This document shows positions 23,721 to 35,262 of a stretch of DNA of 64,000 bases, piece by piece. The position numbers and the translations under genes are program-made. The stretch is taken from NCBI GenBank assembly GCA_963383645.1, contig OY726561.1:32034826-32098825 (forward strand). Reading direction: 5' to 3'. Each line of letters begins with the position of its first letter. Position 1 is the first letter of the stretch. Under the pieces are notes generated by a model that worked only from the letters and a program-made list of their open reading frames with translations, searched no databases and was not told the DNA's origin. This stretch comes from Muscardinus avellanarius (lineage: Eukaryota; Chordata; Mammalia; Rodentia; Gliridae).

Positions 23721-26189
23721 GAGCTCTCTTTACAATTTTGGATAGCAAAGACAGCGAAAAATATATTCTTTACCTTTCAAAACATAGTTTATTATTCTCA
23801 TGACTATTACATCATAGGTAATCTATGAAAGTTTAGTGTTTGAAAAAAAAAAGTCATAGTGAACAAACACACACTTTCTATTTTGCAATTCTTTCACCAA
23901 AGTCAAAAATAAAACATGTGGGAGAGGTTGTGAGGGAAAACAGGATAAAGTTCCTTTTTTGTTTTGCTAATCCATTCTGTCTCCAAGATGAAGTGATGTC
24001 TACATACAAGGAATACTTGGAAATACAAGTTCTAAAATAAGGGAGAGGCGAGATAGTCTCATGGTGTTTCATCACAGTGTGGTGTGGGATAAATTAACTT
24101 AGGAAGAAGTGAATTGTTCACATTCTAAATGAGCATCAGCAACTTATAACCATTAGAATGTCAATTGATATTGCCAAAGATACACTGCACAGAAATAAAT
24201 TTGGAGACTTTGTTTTAATCACACAAGAACAGTTCGCCTTTTCCATGCATTTGGCAGGCACAGTAGTCAGAAGGTACATGGCTTTCTTCGTTGGAAGGAA
24301 AATTTTCTCTAAGAAAAATAATATCTGTTCTCCAAGGTTGGCCTCAAGAATTTTAAGCTAGGAAAGAAGCAGCCAATTCTGTTCATAGTTATAACCAAAA
24401 GGCAAAATAGTTTATTTTGCAATTTTATGCTGAACATGTTACCTGAACATGGATTTATACTATTTTTGAAAAAAATTAAGTTAGAATTATATATTAATTA
24501 TGCATTAGACATATTATTTTATTTGAACCTAATAATCCACAAATTGGAAAAACCTGCCCATATAAAATATTGCTTTAGGCTCAAATAAAATATTAAATAG
24601 TAACACTACAAAGCTAATTGATTATGTGATCATATAATCAATAATCTTAGTGCTGAATTCATTTCTTTTAGGAATAAATTGCAAAAATTGGGAAGATATA
24701 TTTTTAATTATCTTTCAGTATAAAATTCTATAGTCATTTTAATGTTTATATAATCAAGAAAAGGTGTTTATCCCAAAGTGTTTTATTAGTGAAGCTTCTT
24801 TATAATTGGCAGAAACTCTTAAACATGGCTCCACCAATCAACACAATCAAGTTTGGCGCATATAAAATAATAAAACTCTAGATATCAGTTGATGTTTAAT
24901 TCTAGCATAGAGTCCTTAAAACTTTCCACTGGACTTTCATATTTCCAATAAAGAGCCATGGTCAGTAATAATATGTTTGAGTAAAATAAAGGTAAATTTT
25001 AAAAAACAAGCATCAGAGTAGGGGCACCAAAGACCTATTGTTAATGTTCAAAGAAACTAGAGCTTACATTTTATTTTAGTCAGGGAGATTAAGACAAAAG
25101 TATGAATAAAGTATTTTCTTTTAACTTTTCCACATTGAGTTTCTTCTATTTTTCTTTATTTTGGATATTGTTATGGAACTTGTGCTTTGTTTATCAGATA
25201 ACAGCTGCTCTCCCTTGTTTAGACCCCTACATCTGGTTGCCCTGGAGTTGTTCATGAGAACTCAGACAGGATGGCCATGACCTCACTGGAGAATGGCTGA
25301 GAAGGGAGCAGATGCGTGCCATGAAGACTAACCTCATGGTTTTCTGACAAATGACTCCAAAGATATAATGCAGAAAGCAAAACATGCAAACATGGTTGAG
25401 GCAGAATTATGAAACAATGCTGTGGCAATTATTTTTAAGTAATTTATTATACCTTAAAAATAAAAAGAGACTAAGAACAGACAAACGTCTTTAGGAAACC
25501 ACAGATAGCAGCTATGGAATTAAAATATTGATTTGAGCATGCGTCAGTTTATCAAATATCTGCAGTCACAGATATTCAGCATTTTCAAAGGTAATAATAT
25601 ATTTAGGTGGAAGTCAAGAAAATTACTAGAGTTAGTTACTTGATACAAACCAAGCAATGCCATTTTTTTCTGTTACTTTCCTATTGAATAATTGTTTAAA
25701 TAACTGATTTACATTGAATAAATAAGGCTAAATAATAAAACTAGTGTATTGACAAGATTAATAATTTGAGGAATTACATATATAATAATAGAAACATCTG
25801 TAGAAGTGAGTTCCTGTAACTATCCCACAATTCTTGTTTGGTTTTCCACATTCAATAGCTATCCAGATAGAATAACAGACACTTTCAAATAAGGAACAGT
25901 TCTTTAAATTGCCCCGTTAATCACTTAATAACTTATAATATATCTACATTTTTCTTGTGTGAAAAGAGAGAAAACTTCTCTTTCATTTATTCTTTAGAAA
26001 AAAGTATAAAAAAACAACAAACCACACTTAAAACACACATCTATATCTTATTGATGCATCAGAACTACACATCCTAGTGAGGTTCAGAGTTACACAAACA
26101 CACACAGAGATCTTGGTGCCGGAGTCCAACCCCACTAACTGCCTCTCCTCACACATCACAGTAATATTGGTAGTATACTTTCATGCATG
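23721..26189. other. Unique stretch, no gene seen
   Basis: About 2.5 kb, AT-rich. The part at 25195-25340 is GC-richer and free of nameable repeats. Small overlapping frames on both strands at 23840-24075 are not supported as genes. Confidence 0.45.
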
Positions 26190-27050
26190 GACATAGCATC
26201 ATTTAAACTGTTCCTTCATCAAATCTTTCTTTTCCTCTCTCTACCTTGCTATCTCTAGCCCCTTCCACTCTTACTGATCACTACTCAATCGTCTAAAGTC
26301 ACCTTTGTTTCCTATTTTCTAACTTCCACATTCAAGAGGAAACATTTTGACCCTTCACTGTCTGAGATTGGATGATCTTATTTTAGGTGATATTCTGTAG
26401 TTCTAAACATTTTTCTGTAAATGAAATAATTTTGCTTTTTTTTCATCACATTTTATATCTATTCATCTGTTGGCAGATACCTAGTTTAGTTCCATAATTT
26501 GACTATTATAAATTGTACTGCTATAAACCTGAATATACATGTTTCACTATAGTTTCTTACTTTTTTTTGTTGGAAAGAGTGTTGTAGCTGGGTCATCAGG
26601 TGGTTTCACTCCTAGTATTGTGAGGAACCTCCATACTGATCTCCATATGTTTATATTAATTTGCAGTCCTACCAATAGTGTATAAGTGTTCCTATTTTCC
26701 CACATCCCCACTAGCACTTATTGCTTGTATTCTTTTTTTTTTTTTTGGTGATACTGGGGTTCCTGGAAACCCTTCTACCTCTGGGCTACACTCCAAGACC
26801 TATTTTATATTTTTATTTGGAAACAGGGTCTCTTAAGCCAGCGCGGCTGGCTTCTAACCTGCGCGAACCTCCTGTCTCTGCCTCCCAAGCGCAGGGATTA
26901 CAAGCGTGCACCACCACGCATGGCGCTATTGCTTGTATTCTTGATGATTATCATTCTATCTGGAGTTAGATAAAATCTCAGTGTAGCTTTGATTTACATT
27001 TCCCTGATTGATAATGATGTTGAGCATTTAAAAAAATATATTTATTGGCC
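26190..27050 (-). mobile_element. LINE-1 3' end, antisense, split by a SINE
   Basis: The plus strand shows reversed L1 end motifs: TCTATTCATCTGTTGGCAGA, TTGACTATTATAAATTGTAC, GTTGTAGCTGGGTCATCAGG, CTCCATACTGATCTCC and TTGCAGTCCTACCAATAGTG. After the inserted SINE it resumes at TTGATGATTATCATTCTATC and TGATTTACATTTCCCTGATT. The left boundary is uncertain. The SINE must be younger than this L1. Confidence 0.8.
26719..26942 (-). mobile_element. Young SINE (subtype B) with perfect 16-bp TSD, inside L1
   Basis: The element spans 26735-26926. The plus strand has a T run, GGTGATACTGGGGTTCCTGG (antisense of the subtype-B tail), and GTCTCTTAAGCCAGCGCGGC. The head keeps many CpGs (GCGCGAACC, AAGCGCAGG, AAGCGTGCACC, CACGCATGGCG). 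TATTGCTTGTATTCTT flanks it at 26719-26734 and 26927-26942 without mismatch. An 82-codon frame here is SINE-derived. Confidence 0.95.
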
Positions 27051-28802
27051 AATTGTAAACCTAAGTGAAATCCATATTGTGAAAGTAGCCATATTTGGGA
27101 TCAGGTTAGAATTAGAAGTAATCCATAGTTAGCCTGGTAATTGTCGACTGTGATTAAGTGAGCAAGGAGAGGGATAATGAGTACATGCATCAATTTTTAG
27201 TTAAATTAGCTATAGAGATAATTTCAACTGAAAAGATACTAAACTTCTGAAACAATAAAATGTTAAGAGCTTGAAATTATTTTTCACTGGCTTCACTTGG
27301 AACATGTGTTAAGTATTTGAATTTCAAAAATAGAAATCAGTCACTATTTTGTTGATGCACCCAATAGAAAATCTTACTGAAACTTGTATCTGGGGACATT
27401 AGTGTGCAATAAGTGACCTTGGCTATGATAGCATCAAAGTAACCAATAAAAGTGAAAGAAGAACAATTCCTCATTTTTCTTGAATCTTTAGGCAGCCTTT
27501 AAAAATCTGCATCATTTTTAGATCTACTAAAAGAAACCATTATTATCATGGCCTTTTCATGGCACTAAAACATATATTTATAGGAAATGATGACCTTCAC
27601 ATGAATTATTGGCTTCAAGCATCAAAATATATATTAAAAAAGGAGTTGGAGAGGCAAGAAAACAATATGCAAACATTTTATAGGCATTTTTCTTTCTTTT
27701 TTCTACTTCAGTGCATTTATTTGAAAACTGCTTATTTGCCTGAATTTGCCCTGCTAGAAAAATTTTTATACCAGACAGCTACTTTTTATTGTTGCTGCAC
27801 ATCATGAATAACAGCTTTATTTGATGGCAAATGAGATGCCCCAACTTGCGAGCTTTCTATAAACATATCTGAATTGTTCAATTTCCTTCACATTGTATAA
27901 TTTCCACCCTGGCCCTTTGCCTGCTGATATTCAGATAAAGATTTCATTCAATTCATTTTCTAAACTGCCCTGTGTTTCTTGCTATCATAAGTGGTAAGAT
28001 TGCCCAATTCATAGGAGATATAATACAAGTGTTGTACAGGTTTTTATCAGATATTTCTAAAATCATTTCTTTGTAATGACTGGTAATGAGAATAATAAGA
28101 GAATGCTTCCAGTTGCCTTTCCTAACACGAGTGGGGTTATTAGCAAGAATTAGTAATATGACTGTCTAAAGTCCCTTTTATGAAGAAAATATCTAAATGG
28201 ATTATTTTGTTTCCTTTTCTTTCATGCCCTTTAACATGGATTTGGGAATTATGATTGCTGATTGATTCTAATCGACTTGGTCATTTCTTTCTCAATTAGG
28301 TAAGTGATTATGATTCTTTGATATTCTTACAAGTCTATGGTAGTACCTTAAATCATAACTCACTGGCAATTTATGTTCTTGAGCGCTTCGGCAAAATATG
28401 GTAAAAAGTGGAGATAAGAGAACAAATCACCATGTTCATAAACACATGGAATGTCTTTTTCATTAATTGACATAGAACATGGCCTGAGTATACACAGTTC
28501 AAGTTGCTTCTGTTCATAGGGTGTTTAAATCTAGTTTAAGTCCTTTTTTGTGGCTAGCTTTTGTTTATAAACAAGTTGCATCATGTCATATCATGTCTAT
28601 CAGAAAGTTGCAGGTCATACCATCCCACTAAATAATCAAGATACTATTTATTTAGTTATCAGAATGCATACTATATGGTGGCTAGTGGCAATTTGGTGCA
28701 CAATTAGTAGATAACAATTTTGGTGAGCCCAAAGATACCTAAGCTGAGAAAAATAATGAAGCTTTAGATCCTACGGTATTATAACCTATAGATCTAAGAT
28801 AG
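27051..28802. other. Unique DNA, no gene seen
   Basis: AT-rich. An 82-codon frame at 27559-27807 has no recognisable features. Confidence 0.45.
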
Positions 28803-29060
28803 CAATCTATAGTCTATGGGCCGAATTTGTCCAACTGCAAGTTATATAATACTTTTTTTATACTTTTCAATGCATGACAAAAAATCCAACAAAATAATAT
28901 TTTATAACATGTGAAAAATTTTTGAAATTTAAATTTAGTCATCCAAAAATAAAGTTTTGTTGGGACACAGCCATGCTAATGACATAGTGTCTATGATTGC
29001 TTTCATGCTGTAAACATAAAATCCATGAATCCCAAAATAGTTATATTCTGGCCTTTAGAA
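28803..29060 (+). mobile_element. hAT-like DNA transposon fossil (non-autonomous)
   Basis: GGGCCGAATTTGTCCAACTG, AATAAAGTTTTGTTGGGACA, CAGCCATGCTAATGACATAG and TCTATGATTGCTTTCATGCT match, in order, a common mammalian non-autonomous DNA element in which a GGCCAAATCCGGCCC-type start is followed by TTTATTGGAACACAGCC. I believe it belongs to the hAT-Charlie group but cannot name the subfamily. A second copy in the opposite orientation lies at 49447-49720. Confidence 0.6.
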
Positions 29061-30436
29061 TTACAAGTATGCTGATCTTACACTTTGAGCACCAGCATGC
29101 CAGAGGTTATTTCTCAATCCTCTTACTTACAGTATACTGGTAAAAACATTACTGAAATTATTATACTTTGGCCTTTTCTTCAATCACAAGGGAATCTACC
29201 ATAATTAAAATTACCAGATCAGGCCAAGGAGCAGAGAAAATCTTGACTAAATTTAAATTTTCTTGAATATCTCTTTACATAGTTTTATTTCTTATGCCTT
29301 TTAAGCCCTACAACATTCATCCCATTAAGTCTAATTTATTTTACTTCTGGCCAGTCTTTGAGCTTGACCACAGACATTCAAAGTCCAGTAGCTGATGGAA
29401 ACTGGGGAAGTGGCATTTCGTGGCTGGAGAAGAAGTAATATATTATGTAATAAAAAGTAATTTCCTCAAACTTTTAAATAGTTCTCAAGGCTCTTTGTCA
29501 CCTAAAAGATATTAACATCCTATAAATACGGGCTCTTCTAAATTACATACGACAGTTTATGAAAGTGTGATATTGATCATTGGCTTTGAGCTTAGTACCT
29601 GAAACAACAAAAGTAAGGAAGGCTGTGTGTTGTAAAATCAATTTTTCCAGAATATTTCAGGGGCAATGTGGAATATAATTGGTTTTATGAATATTCTAAT
29701 TAAAAAGTCTTTAAGAATTATAAATACATCTTCTAGGTTTCCTTGCATTTTTCAGAAATTGATGCACTTGTAGTTTGAGACAGAAAAAAGAAAAAAAGAA
29801 GCATATTTGTGGAATATTGCAAGAGAGAACAATGTAGAAATTGCTGGATATTAAGAATATGCATTATCTTCCAGGTTTAGGCCACTGGGAAATAAAGCTT
29901 CTGTGTGTGTATTTGATATATAATGACAGGCACAAAGAAATAGGCAAACACTATGGATCTTCTAGCATGGTGCAATTATACAGTATGTTTTCTAACCCTT
30001 CTCATGAAAATTTGACATTACTGTACCTCAGATAGAAGCAGCAGGATTCACCAGGGAAAGAACATCTGGATACTTTATTAGGTTTTATGTTTTACATAAG
30101 GAGACCATGTTTTCCATTGTCAGTGTGTAAAAGAAAATGAAAGCTCTGGGCATCATTAAAGTCTCGAAAGGGTAGGATGTGTTAGCTCTGTTCTCTCAAC
30201 ACCTGGATTGAAAGCGTAGTGTGAGGTCACTGTAAAACAAAAACAGACTGTATGCTCTGGCTAGAATTTTAAGAGTTGATTAAAAAATAGTCCATAATTA
30301 TTGCAGAGAGAATTATTCCTTTGTAGCTAGACAGGTAATATATGGACTTATACTTAGGTGTGAAGCTGAATGTGTTTTTTATAACAGCGCACGTGCATAT
30401 CTGTTTTGCTGCACCCTAAGGTTCTCTGGGAGGCTC
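29061..30436. other. Unique DNA, no gene seen
   Basis: No repeat or coding feature is recognised. Confidence 0.45.
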
Positions 30437-30513
30437 CTTGGTGTTAAAGAGCTAGAAGAATCTACCTGTTCTTTGGTACTAAAGAACTAGAAGAATCTCT
30501 TTGGGGTTAAAAA
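30437..30513. repeat. Short tandem duplication, about 34 bp, 2.4 copies
   Basis: CTTGGTGTTAAAGAGCTAGA (from 30437), CTTTGGTACTAAAGAACTAG (from 30471) and a partial third unit CTTTGGGGTTAAAAA (from 30499) are successive diverged copies. Each full unit carries AGAAGAATCT. The last unit abuts a SINE. Confidence 0.8.
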
Positions 30514-30515
30514 CC

Positions 30516-30608
30516 ATGCTGGGCATGGTAGCACACGCTTGTAATCCCCACGCTTGGGAGGCAGAGACAGGTTCAGAGCCAGCCATGCCGGCTTAAGAGA
30601 CCCTGTTT

Positions 30609-30658
<50 letters not shown>

Positions 30659-30744
30659 TAAAAATAGGTCTGGGAGTGTAAGAGTGTAACCTGGAGGTAG
30701 AAGGGTTTCCAGGAACCCCAGTAACACCAAAAAAAAAAAAAAAA
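30516..30744 (+). mobile_element. SINE (subtype B) with a 45-nt internal A run
   Basis: The head is GCTGGGCATGGTAGCACACG, followed by AATCCCCACGCTTGGGAGGC and GCCGGCTTAAGAGACCCTG. The linker is expanded to 45 consecutive A (30611-30655). The tail is GGTCTGGGAGTGTAAGAGTG, ending CAGGAACCCCAGTAACACC, then poly-A. The linker is normally about 20 nt. I found no clear TSD. Confidence 0.9.
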
Positions 30745-30756
30745 GAAAGAAAGAAA

Positions 30757-30792
<36 letters not shown>

Positions 30793-30793
30793 A
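30745..30793. repeat. (GAAA)n microsatellite
   Basis: GAAA repeats extend the A tail of the SINE just upstream. Confidence 0.96.
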
Positions 30794-31050
30794 CCCTAAC
30801 AGTTTCATACTCTTGATATAACTTTTACCCTAGCCTTACATTTGCTTTCTTTTGTTGATTCTTTATTTTTGTTGAACCCCATACACAAAACCCCATACCA
30901 AAACTTATACACATATTTCTTGATGGTGCAGTCACTTATGTTTTTCTTTGTGTACTTATGTTGAGGATAACTTTACAAAATTTATTGGTGTATTATACAA
31001 GTCCTACCTTTAAAGTACTGTATTAGTTTGCTGATACAATAGTTCAGGTC

Positions 31051-31122
31051 TTTTTTTGTGTTTGTGTGGTACTGAGGATGGAAACCAGGGTCATTGCACC
31101 TCCAAGGTACACCCCCAATCCT
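31051..31122 (-). mobile_element. SINE tail fragment inside the LTR
   Basis: GTGTGGTACTGAGGATGGAA and CAAGGTACACCCCCAATCCT are the antisense ID-like tail. Its head is not found. The following SINE may have inserted into this copy's linker. Confidence 0.75.
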
Positions 31123-31125
31123 ATT

Positions 31126-31134
31126 TTTTAATAT

Positions 31135-31169
<35 letters not shown>

Positions 31170-31170
31170 T
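31126..31170. repeat. (ATTT)n microsatellite
   Basis: ATTT units mark the tail end of the next antisense SINE. Confidence 0.96.
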
Positions 31171-31382
31171 GTTTTTGTGGTACTGGGGAGGGAACCCAGG
31201 GGCATTCTACCTCTGAGCTACACCCCTGGTCCTATGTTTTAGTCTTTTTAAATTTTTGAAACAGGGTCTCACTAAGTTGCAAAGGGTCTCAATAAGTAGC
31301 TGAGGCTGTCCAGGAACCAGGATCCTCAGGTTTCCACCTTCAGAGTGCTGGGATTATACAGATGTGCCACCACGCCCAGCTC
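31171..31382 (-). mobile_element. Dimeric SINE (subtype A), complete
   Basis: Antisense tail GTGGTACTGGGGAGGGAACC and CTCTGAGCTACACCCCTGGT; linker; head with CTAAGTTGCAAAGGGTCTCA ending CACCACGCCCAGCT. It is reasonably well preserved and lies within the MaLR LTR. Confidence 0.9.
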
Positions 31383-31523
31383 TGTAGTGCATATCTTGAT
31401 AGAAATTTATTTTTTCATCGTTTTGGAGGGTAAAATTCTGAGATGGGAGTCCTAGGCTAGTTGGTTTCTTATCAGGGCTCTTTTCTTGGCTAGTAGGTGA
31501 ATTCTTATCTGTATGTGCTCAAG

Positions 31524-31528
<5 letters not shown>

Positions 31529-31577
<49 letters not shown>
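31529..31577. repeat. (GA)n microsatellite
   Basis: Pure purine strand. The two overlapping Arg-Glu frames here are artefacts of it. Confidence 0.97.
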
Positions 31578-31585
<8 letters not shown>

Positions 31586-31780
31586 GAGAAAGAAACAAGT
31601 GTGTATGTGTGGGTCCTCCTCATATCATAATGTCATATTCCTATTTGAATGGGAGCCTCACTACAGTGATTTTGTTTAACTATGATTATCTCCTGAACAT
31701 CCTATCTACAGATACAGTTACATTGGAGGTTAGAGAATTAAAACAAAAATTTTAAAATATCACAGTTCAATCCATAACAT

Positions 31781-32361
31781 GTATTTTTGACACAAATTGA
31801 TTTTTCCAAGTACCATAAAGTACTGTAAGGTCACCTGTGTCATATTTTTATGGATATTTTCTCCATCATATATTTATATGAAATCTAATAAATTGCACAA
31901 TATATTTCAAGTGTTCGAAAACATTTTATGTACTAACTATAGTCTGTTAATATCATTAAACCTTATACATTAGCTTAAAGTCTGAGTCCATTAATGAATA
32001 TTTAGATTTATTTATTTTTTTCACAGCACTAAGGTACCCAGCTCTATAGGGGGTAAATGTGGCCCTGGGATGTAAGGAACAACCTGAACACATTCTACTC
32101 CTTAGGAATTCTAGTTGGCAAGAAAGAAAATTTCACAGTGTTTAACAAAATTTGCTATTGAAAAATAATGAAACAGTGCCTATAGTCATACTTAAAGTAG
32201 AAAATGTTTAATAGTGGTAGTATCCAATCATGTGATTAAGTTTGACAGTTTAAGTAGAAAGTAAATGAACACTAGAGCGAGCAAACGTGTGCGTGAATAA
32301 GGACTTTTATCTCTGTAGCTGTAAACAGTGCTGGGTAAAGTAAGGAAAATGAAATGTTTTC

Positions 32362-32364
<3 letters not shown>
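31781..32364. other. Unique DNA, nothing recognised
   Basis: An AT-rich spacer with no coding signal. Confidence 0.45.

Positions 32365-32402
<38 letters not shown>
32365..32402. repeat. (TG)n microsatellite
   Basis: A pure TG tract just outside the 3' end of an antisense SINE. Confidence 0.97.
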
Positions 32403-32405
<3 letters not shown>

Positions 32406-32412
32406 TTGTGTG

Positions 32413-32594
32413 TTAGTTTTTGTGGTACTGGGAATGTATACCAAGCCCTTTTTTAAATTTTTTGGTTTTGATACAGAATCTTACCAGGTTTCTGAGAGTC
32501 TCCCTAAGTTGCTGAGGCTGACCTGGAACATGTGAATCTCCTGTTTTAGCTTCCCAAGAACTTCAATAACAGGCCTATGCTACCACACCTGGCT
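32413..32594 (-). mobile_element. Dimeric SINE, degraded
   Basis: The antisense tail is shortened (TTTTTGTGGTACTGGGAATG, then an abrupt move to CCAAGCCC). The head still shows CCCTAAGTTGCTGAGGCTGA and ACCACACCTGGCTCC. Confidence 0.8.
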
Positions 32595-33139
32595 CCATTT
32601 TGTTTTTTATTGAACTCCTTTGATGTGTGAGGTACCGGGCATATATGAAATATTGTAGAGTGGTAAAGAAGATTAAAAATCTATATTCTTGAGCTGACTT
32701 TGTAAGGTAAGAGAATGCTTAATTAGCAGGTAGTTGATCAAGTGCTTTAGATGCAGAGAAATATATAAATGACCTTGATAGATCAGAATGGGAAATGAAA
32801 AATAATGACTCTCCTCATCAGGATACTGTTAGGTGGTACAGTCTTTGGCACATGCTTAGGCCCAGAGAGCAGAGCCTGTATGGTTGTGATAGATCCCATT
32901 ACAAAGGAAGTCTGGGGAAGTTCTCTAGTCTCCTTCTACCAGATGAGAATACTGAAAGACATTATCTATGAAACAACAGAGGAAATTCAGTATCTTTCAG
33001 TTTATGTGGCTCAAGAATTTGGGGTTCTAACACAAGACTGCCCCTCCACTTAAAGACTTGTATGAGGTTTTAATTAAATGATCAATCAAGTTTATATCAA
33101 AATATAAGCTGTCTTGATTTGGTAAAAATATATGTATTC
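32595..33139. other. Unique DNA, no gene seen
   Basis: An 82-codon plus-strand frame (32805-33053) shows no known domain, and no splice sites are evident around it. Confidence 0.4.
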
Positions 33140-33450
33140 ATGTATTTTATGTTACTATAGTAAAATACTCACAGTTCTGGATTTTCAAACACTTTTGGTG
33201 AGGGCATCACATTGGTAGTAGTGTGTACAGAAGGGGAGATCACATCACAAGAGAGGAAACCAGCAATGAGATGGGCCAGGTTTGCTCTCTGTATAACAAC
33301 TTTTTCTCAAGACCTAACTCAGAGTCCTATAAGAACTGCCATTGCCCCTTTGAGGCCCCCAATATCCTCCTACTAGTCTCCACCTCTTAAACATCCCTCT
33401 ACCTCTACACCCTCACAATGAAAACCAAGTCTCCAATACTCAAATCATAC
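33140..33450 (-). mobile_element. MaLR-like LTR, antisense, degraded
   Basis: TTACTATAGTAAAATACTCA, CACAGTTCTGGATTTTCAAA, GGTGAGGGCATCACATTGG, TAGTCTCCACCTCTTAAACA and CCAATACTCAAATCATACTG follow the order of an antisense MaLR LTR. Confidence 0.55.
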
Positions 33451-34727
33451 TGAAAGAGCAATCTGCATCCAAGGTGGTTGACCCAAGTTACTGACCAGTC
33501 ACTGTTGGGTGGAGATCTCTGCTCCTCCCTGCTGGGTCAGTCCACAGGGCTATTTGTTTCTTCTCAAACAGCAGTATCTGCATTCTCCTGGAAGACTCCC
33601 AGAATATGTAGAAACAGCAATATCTTTTATGACAGGCTTGAAGGTCATACACCTTCACTATACACTATTGTGTTGATCAGAGTTTTGCCCTATTCAGAGT
33701 GAGAGGAGATTATACAAGGACATGGATACTGGTAGGTGAAGATAATGGATGGCCATTTGGAAGGCTGGCTAGTATAGGCAGAAATAGTATACTTAGTATT
33801 TATATAAATAATCTTGATATTATGCTCACTAACTTAATATAAAAAATCCCTAGTTAATTTGATGTTTTCAACTGGTAGCTGACATAATTATCTTTGAACC
33901 TCAGTATCCATATTTGATTTCTGGAGCATATATTTATATAATGATGTCTTTCTTCTGGTCAGATTTTTAAATTAACTTTACTTAATGGAATAATGATATT
34001 AAATTCCTTTATAAATCAAAAGGTGAAAATATGTGCCTAGAATAAATTATCAAGACTTTATCCAACATAATTGATGGTGATTATTTTTCAGTATACTCTT
34101 CAATTCATTACTGTAATAATCTTTTCAGCCAATTAAGAGTCAATTTGGTATGTTATATTAAAATGTTAGCCATATTATTTGCCCGTTAATGTAGGTTAAA
34201 TGTTAATTATGCTCTTCCACAGTGGCTAAGATGGTACATCTTGAAATTACAGTTATTATTGGTTGGTTCTTTGGCTGCTGTTTATCAATTTGCTTTATTA
34301 ATATTATAATTTTAGGACCAAGCACAGTATATTTTATTTTACAGCCAAAAAGTGTCTACTATTTGGCTTAAAGTAATATAAGATGGGTATTTTTGGCTGT
34401 ATAATTTGGAAATACTTCACATGACTAAATATGTAATGATTGTTAACTATTAATTTGGCATGTGATACATTCAGGCTGTAATCTTCAATATATTTTAAAT
34501 ATTTGTAGGTCAGGATATCCTTTGAAGAAAACGTAAGTCATGATTTTTAAGTTAGAAGCACATGAAACTTTATGAGTTCTGTGATTCTAAATATGATTAT
34601 TACTCCAATCGTATCAGGGTGGGAGAGCATATTTTACTTCTCTGTCCTACTTCCGTTATTTCTCATCCTACTCTTATGGCATGAGCTATTTTTTAGTGCC
34701 AATAAGCAGAAAAGTGGATTTGTATCT
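33451..34727. other. Unique DNA, no gene seen
   Basis: AT-rich DNA with no nameable repeat. Confidence 0.45.
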
Positions 34728-35262
34728 GTTTTGAATTGCTATGTATTAAATAACTAATAATTTAGCAGATTAAAATGGGTCCCATTTATTATTTCACAGT
34801 TCCGTGGATCAAAAGCCTGGGCTCAGATAACTTTCTGCTCTGGCCAAGTTAAAGTGTTCACCTCATCTGAGGTTCTAACAATAAATGTGCCTTTTAGCTC
34901 TTTAATGTTGCTGCGAATTCAGTTTGAAGCTGTATTACCTGGATGCCCTTTCCTTGTAGCTGTTTGCCTGGGCTCCTTTCCCCTCTTTTGGTCTCCTGTA
35001 CTCCCTACATCTTGTGACACGCTCTCTCCATTTTGAAAACTAGCAACAGGGATCAAGTTCTTTTCAAACTTCCAATCTCTCTGAATCCACCTTTGCATTT
35101 GTATCTTCTCTCTCCAGGCAGAGGAGGCTCTGTCCTTTTCAAGGGTCTTGTGGTTAGATTGAGTCCATCTGTACAATCCAGGGTAACATCCTACTTCCAG
35201 TCAATTGATAAACAACCTTAATTCCACAGGCAAAGTCCCACCACAGCACTACGTATCTGAAT
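34728..35262 (-). mobile_element. LTR-like relic, antisense (MaLR/ERVL group?)
   Basis: Opening motifs AATTGCTATGTATTAAATAA and TTATTATTTCACAGTTCCGT, and later AAGGGTCTTGTGGTTAGATT, CATCTGTACAATCCAGGGTA and GATAAACAACCTTAATTCCA, correspond to an antisense mammalian LTR layout. The exact family is unclear. Three overlapping frames of 60-85 codons inside are not supported as genes. Confidence 0.5.

Larger units (their letters stand above)
31018..31780 (-). mobile_element. MaLR-type LTR, antisense, interrupted by SINEs and (GA)n
   Basis: The left end TGTATTAGTTTGCTGATACA is typical of an antisense MaLR LTR terminus. After the SINEs the LTR continues at GATAGAAATTTATTTTTTCA. It ends near CACAGTTCAATCCATAACAT, again typical. 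It is a solitary LTR relic without retroviral genes. A (GA)n tract at 31529-31577 interrupts the right part. Confidence 0.65.

Noticed and set aside
28376..28425. U6-snRNA-like fragment (GCGCTTCGGCAAAATATG resembles the U6 5' end)
   Set aside because: Only about 10 contiguous bases agree well. The conserved ACAGAGA and downstream stem regions are not recoverable, so chance similarity is likely.
31497..31755. Arg-Glu repeat proteins on the plus strand
   Set aside because: They are translations of the (GA)n tract at 31529-31577 inside an LTR relic.
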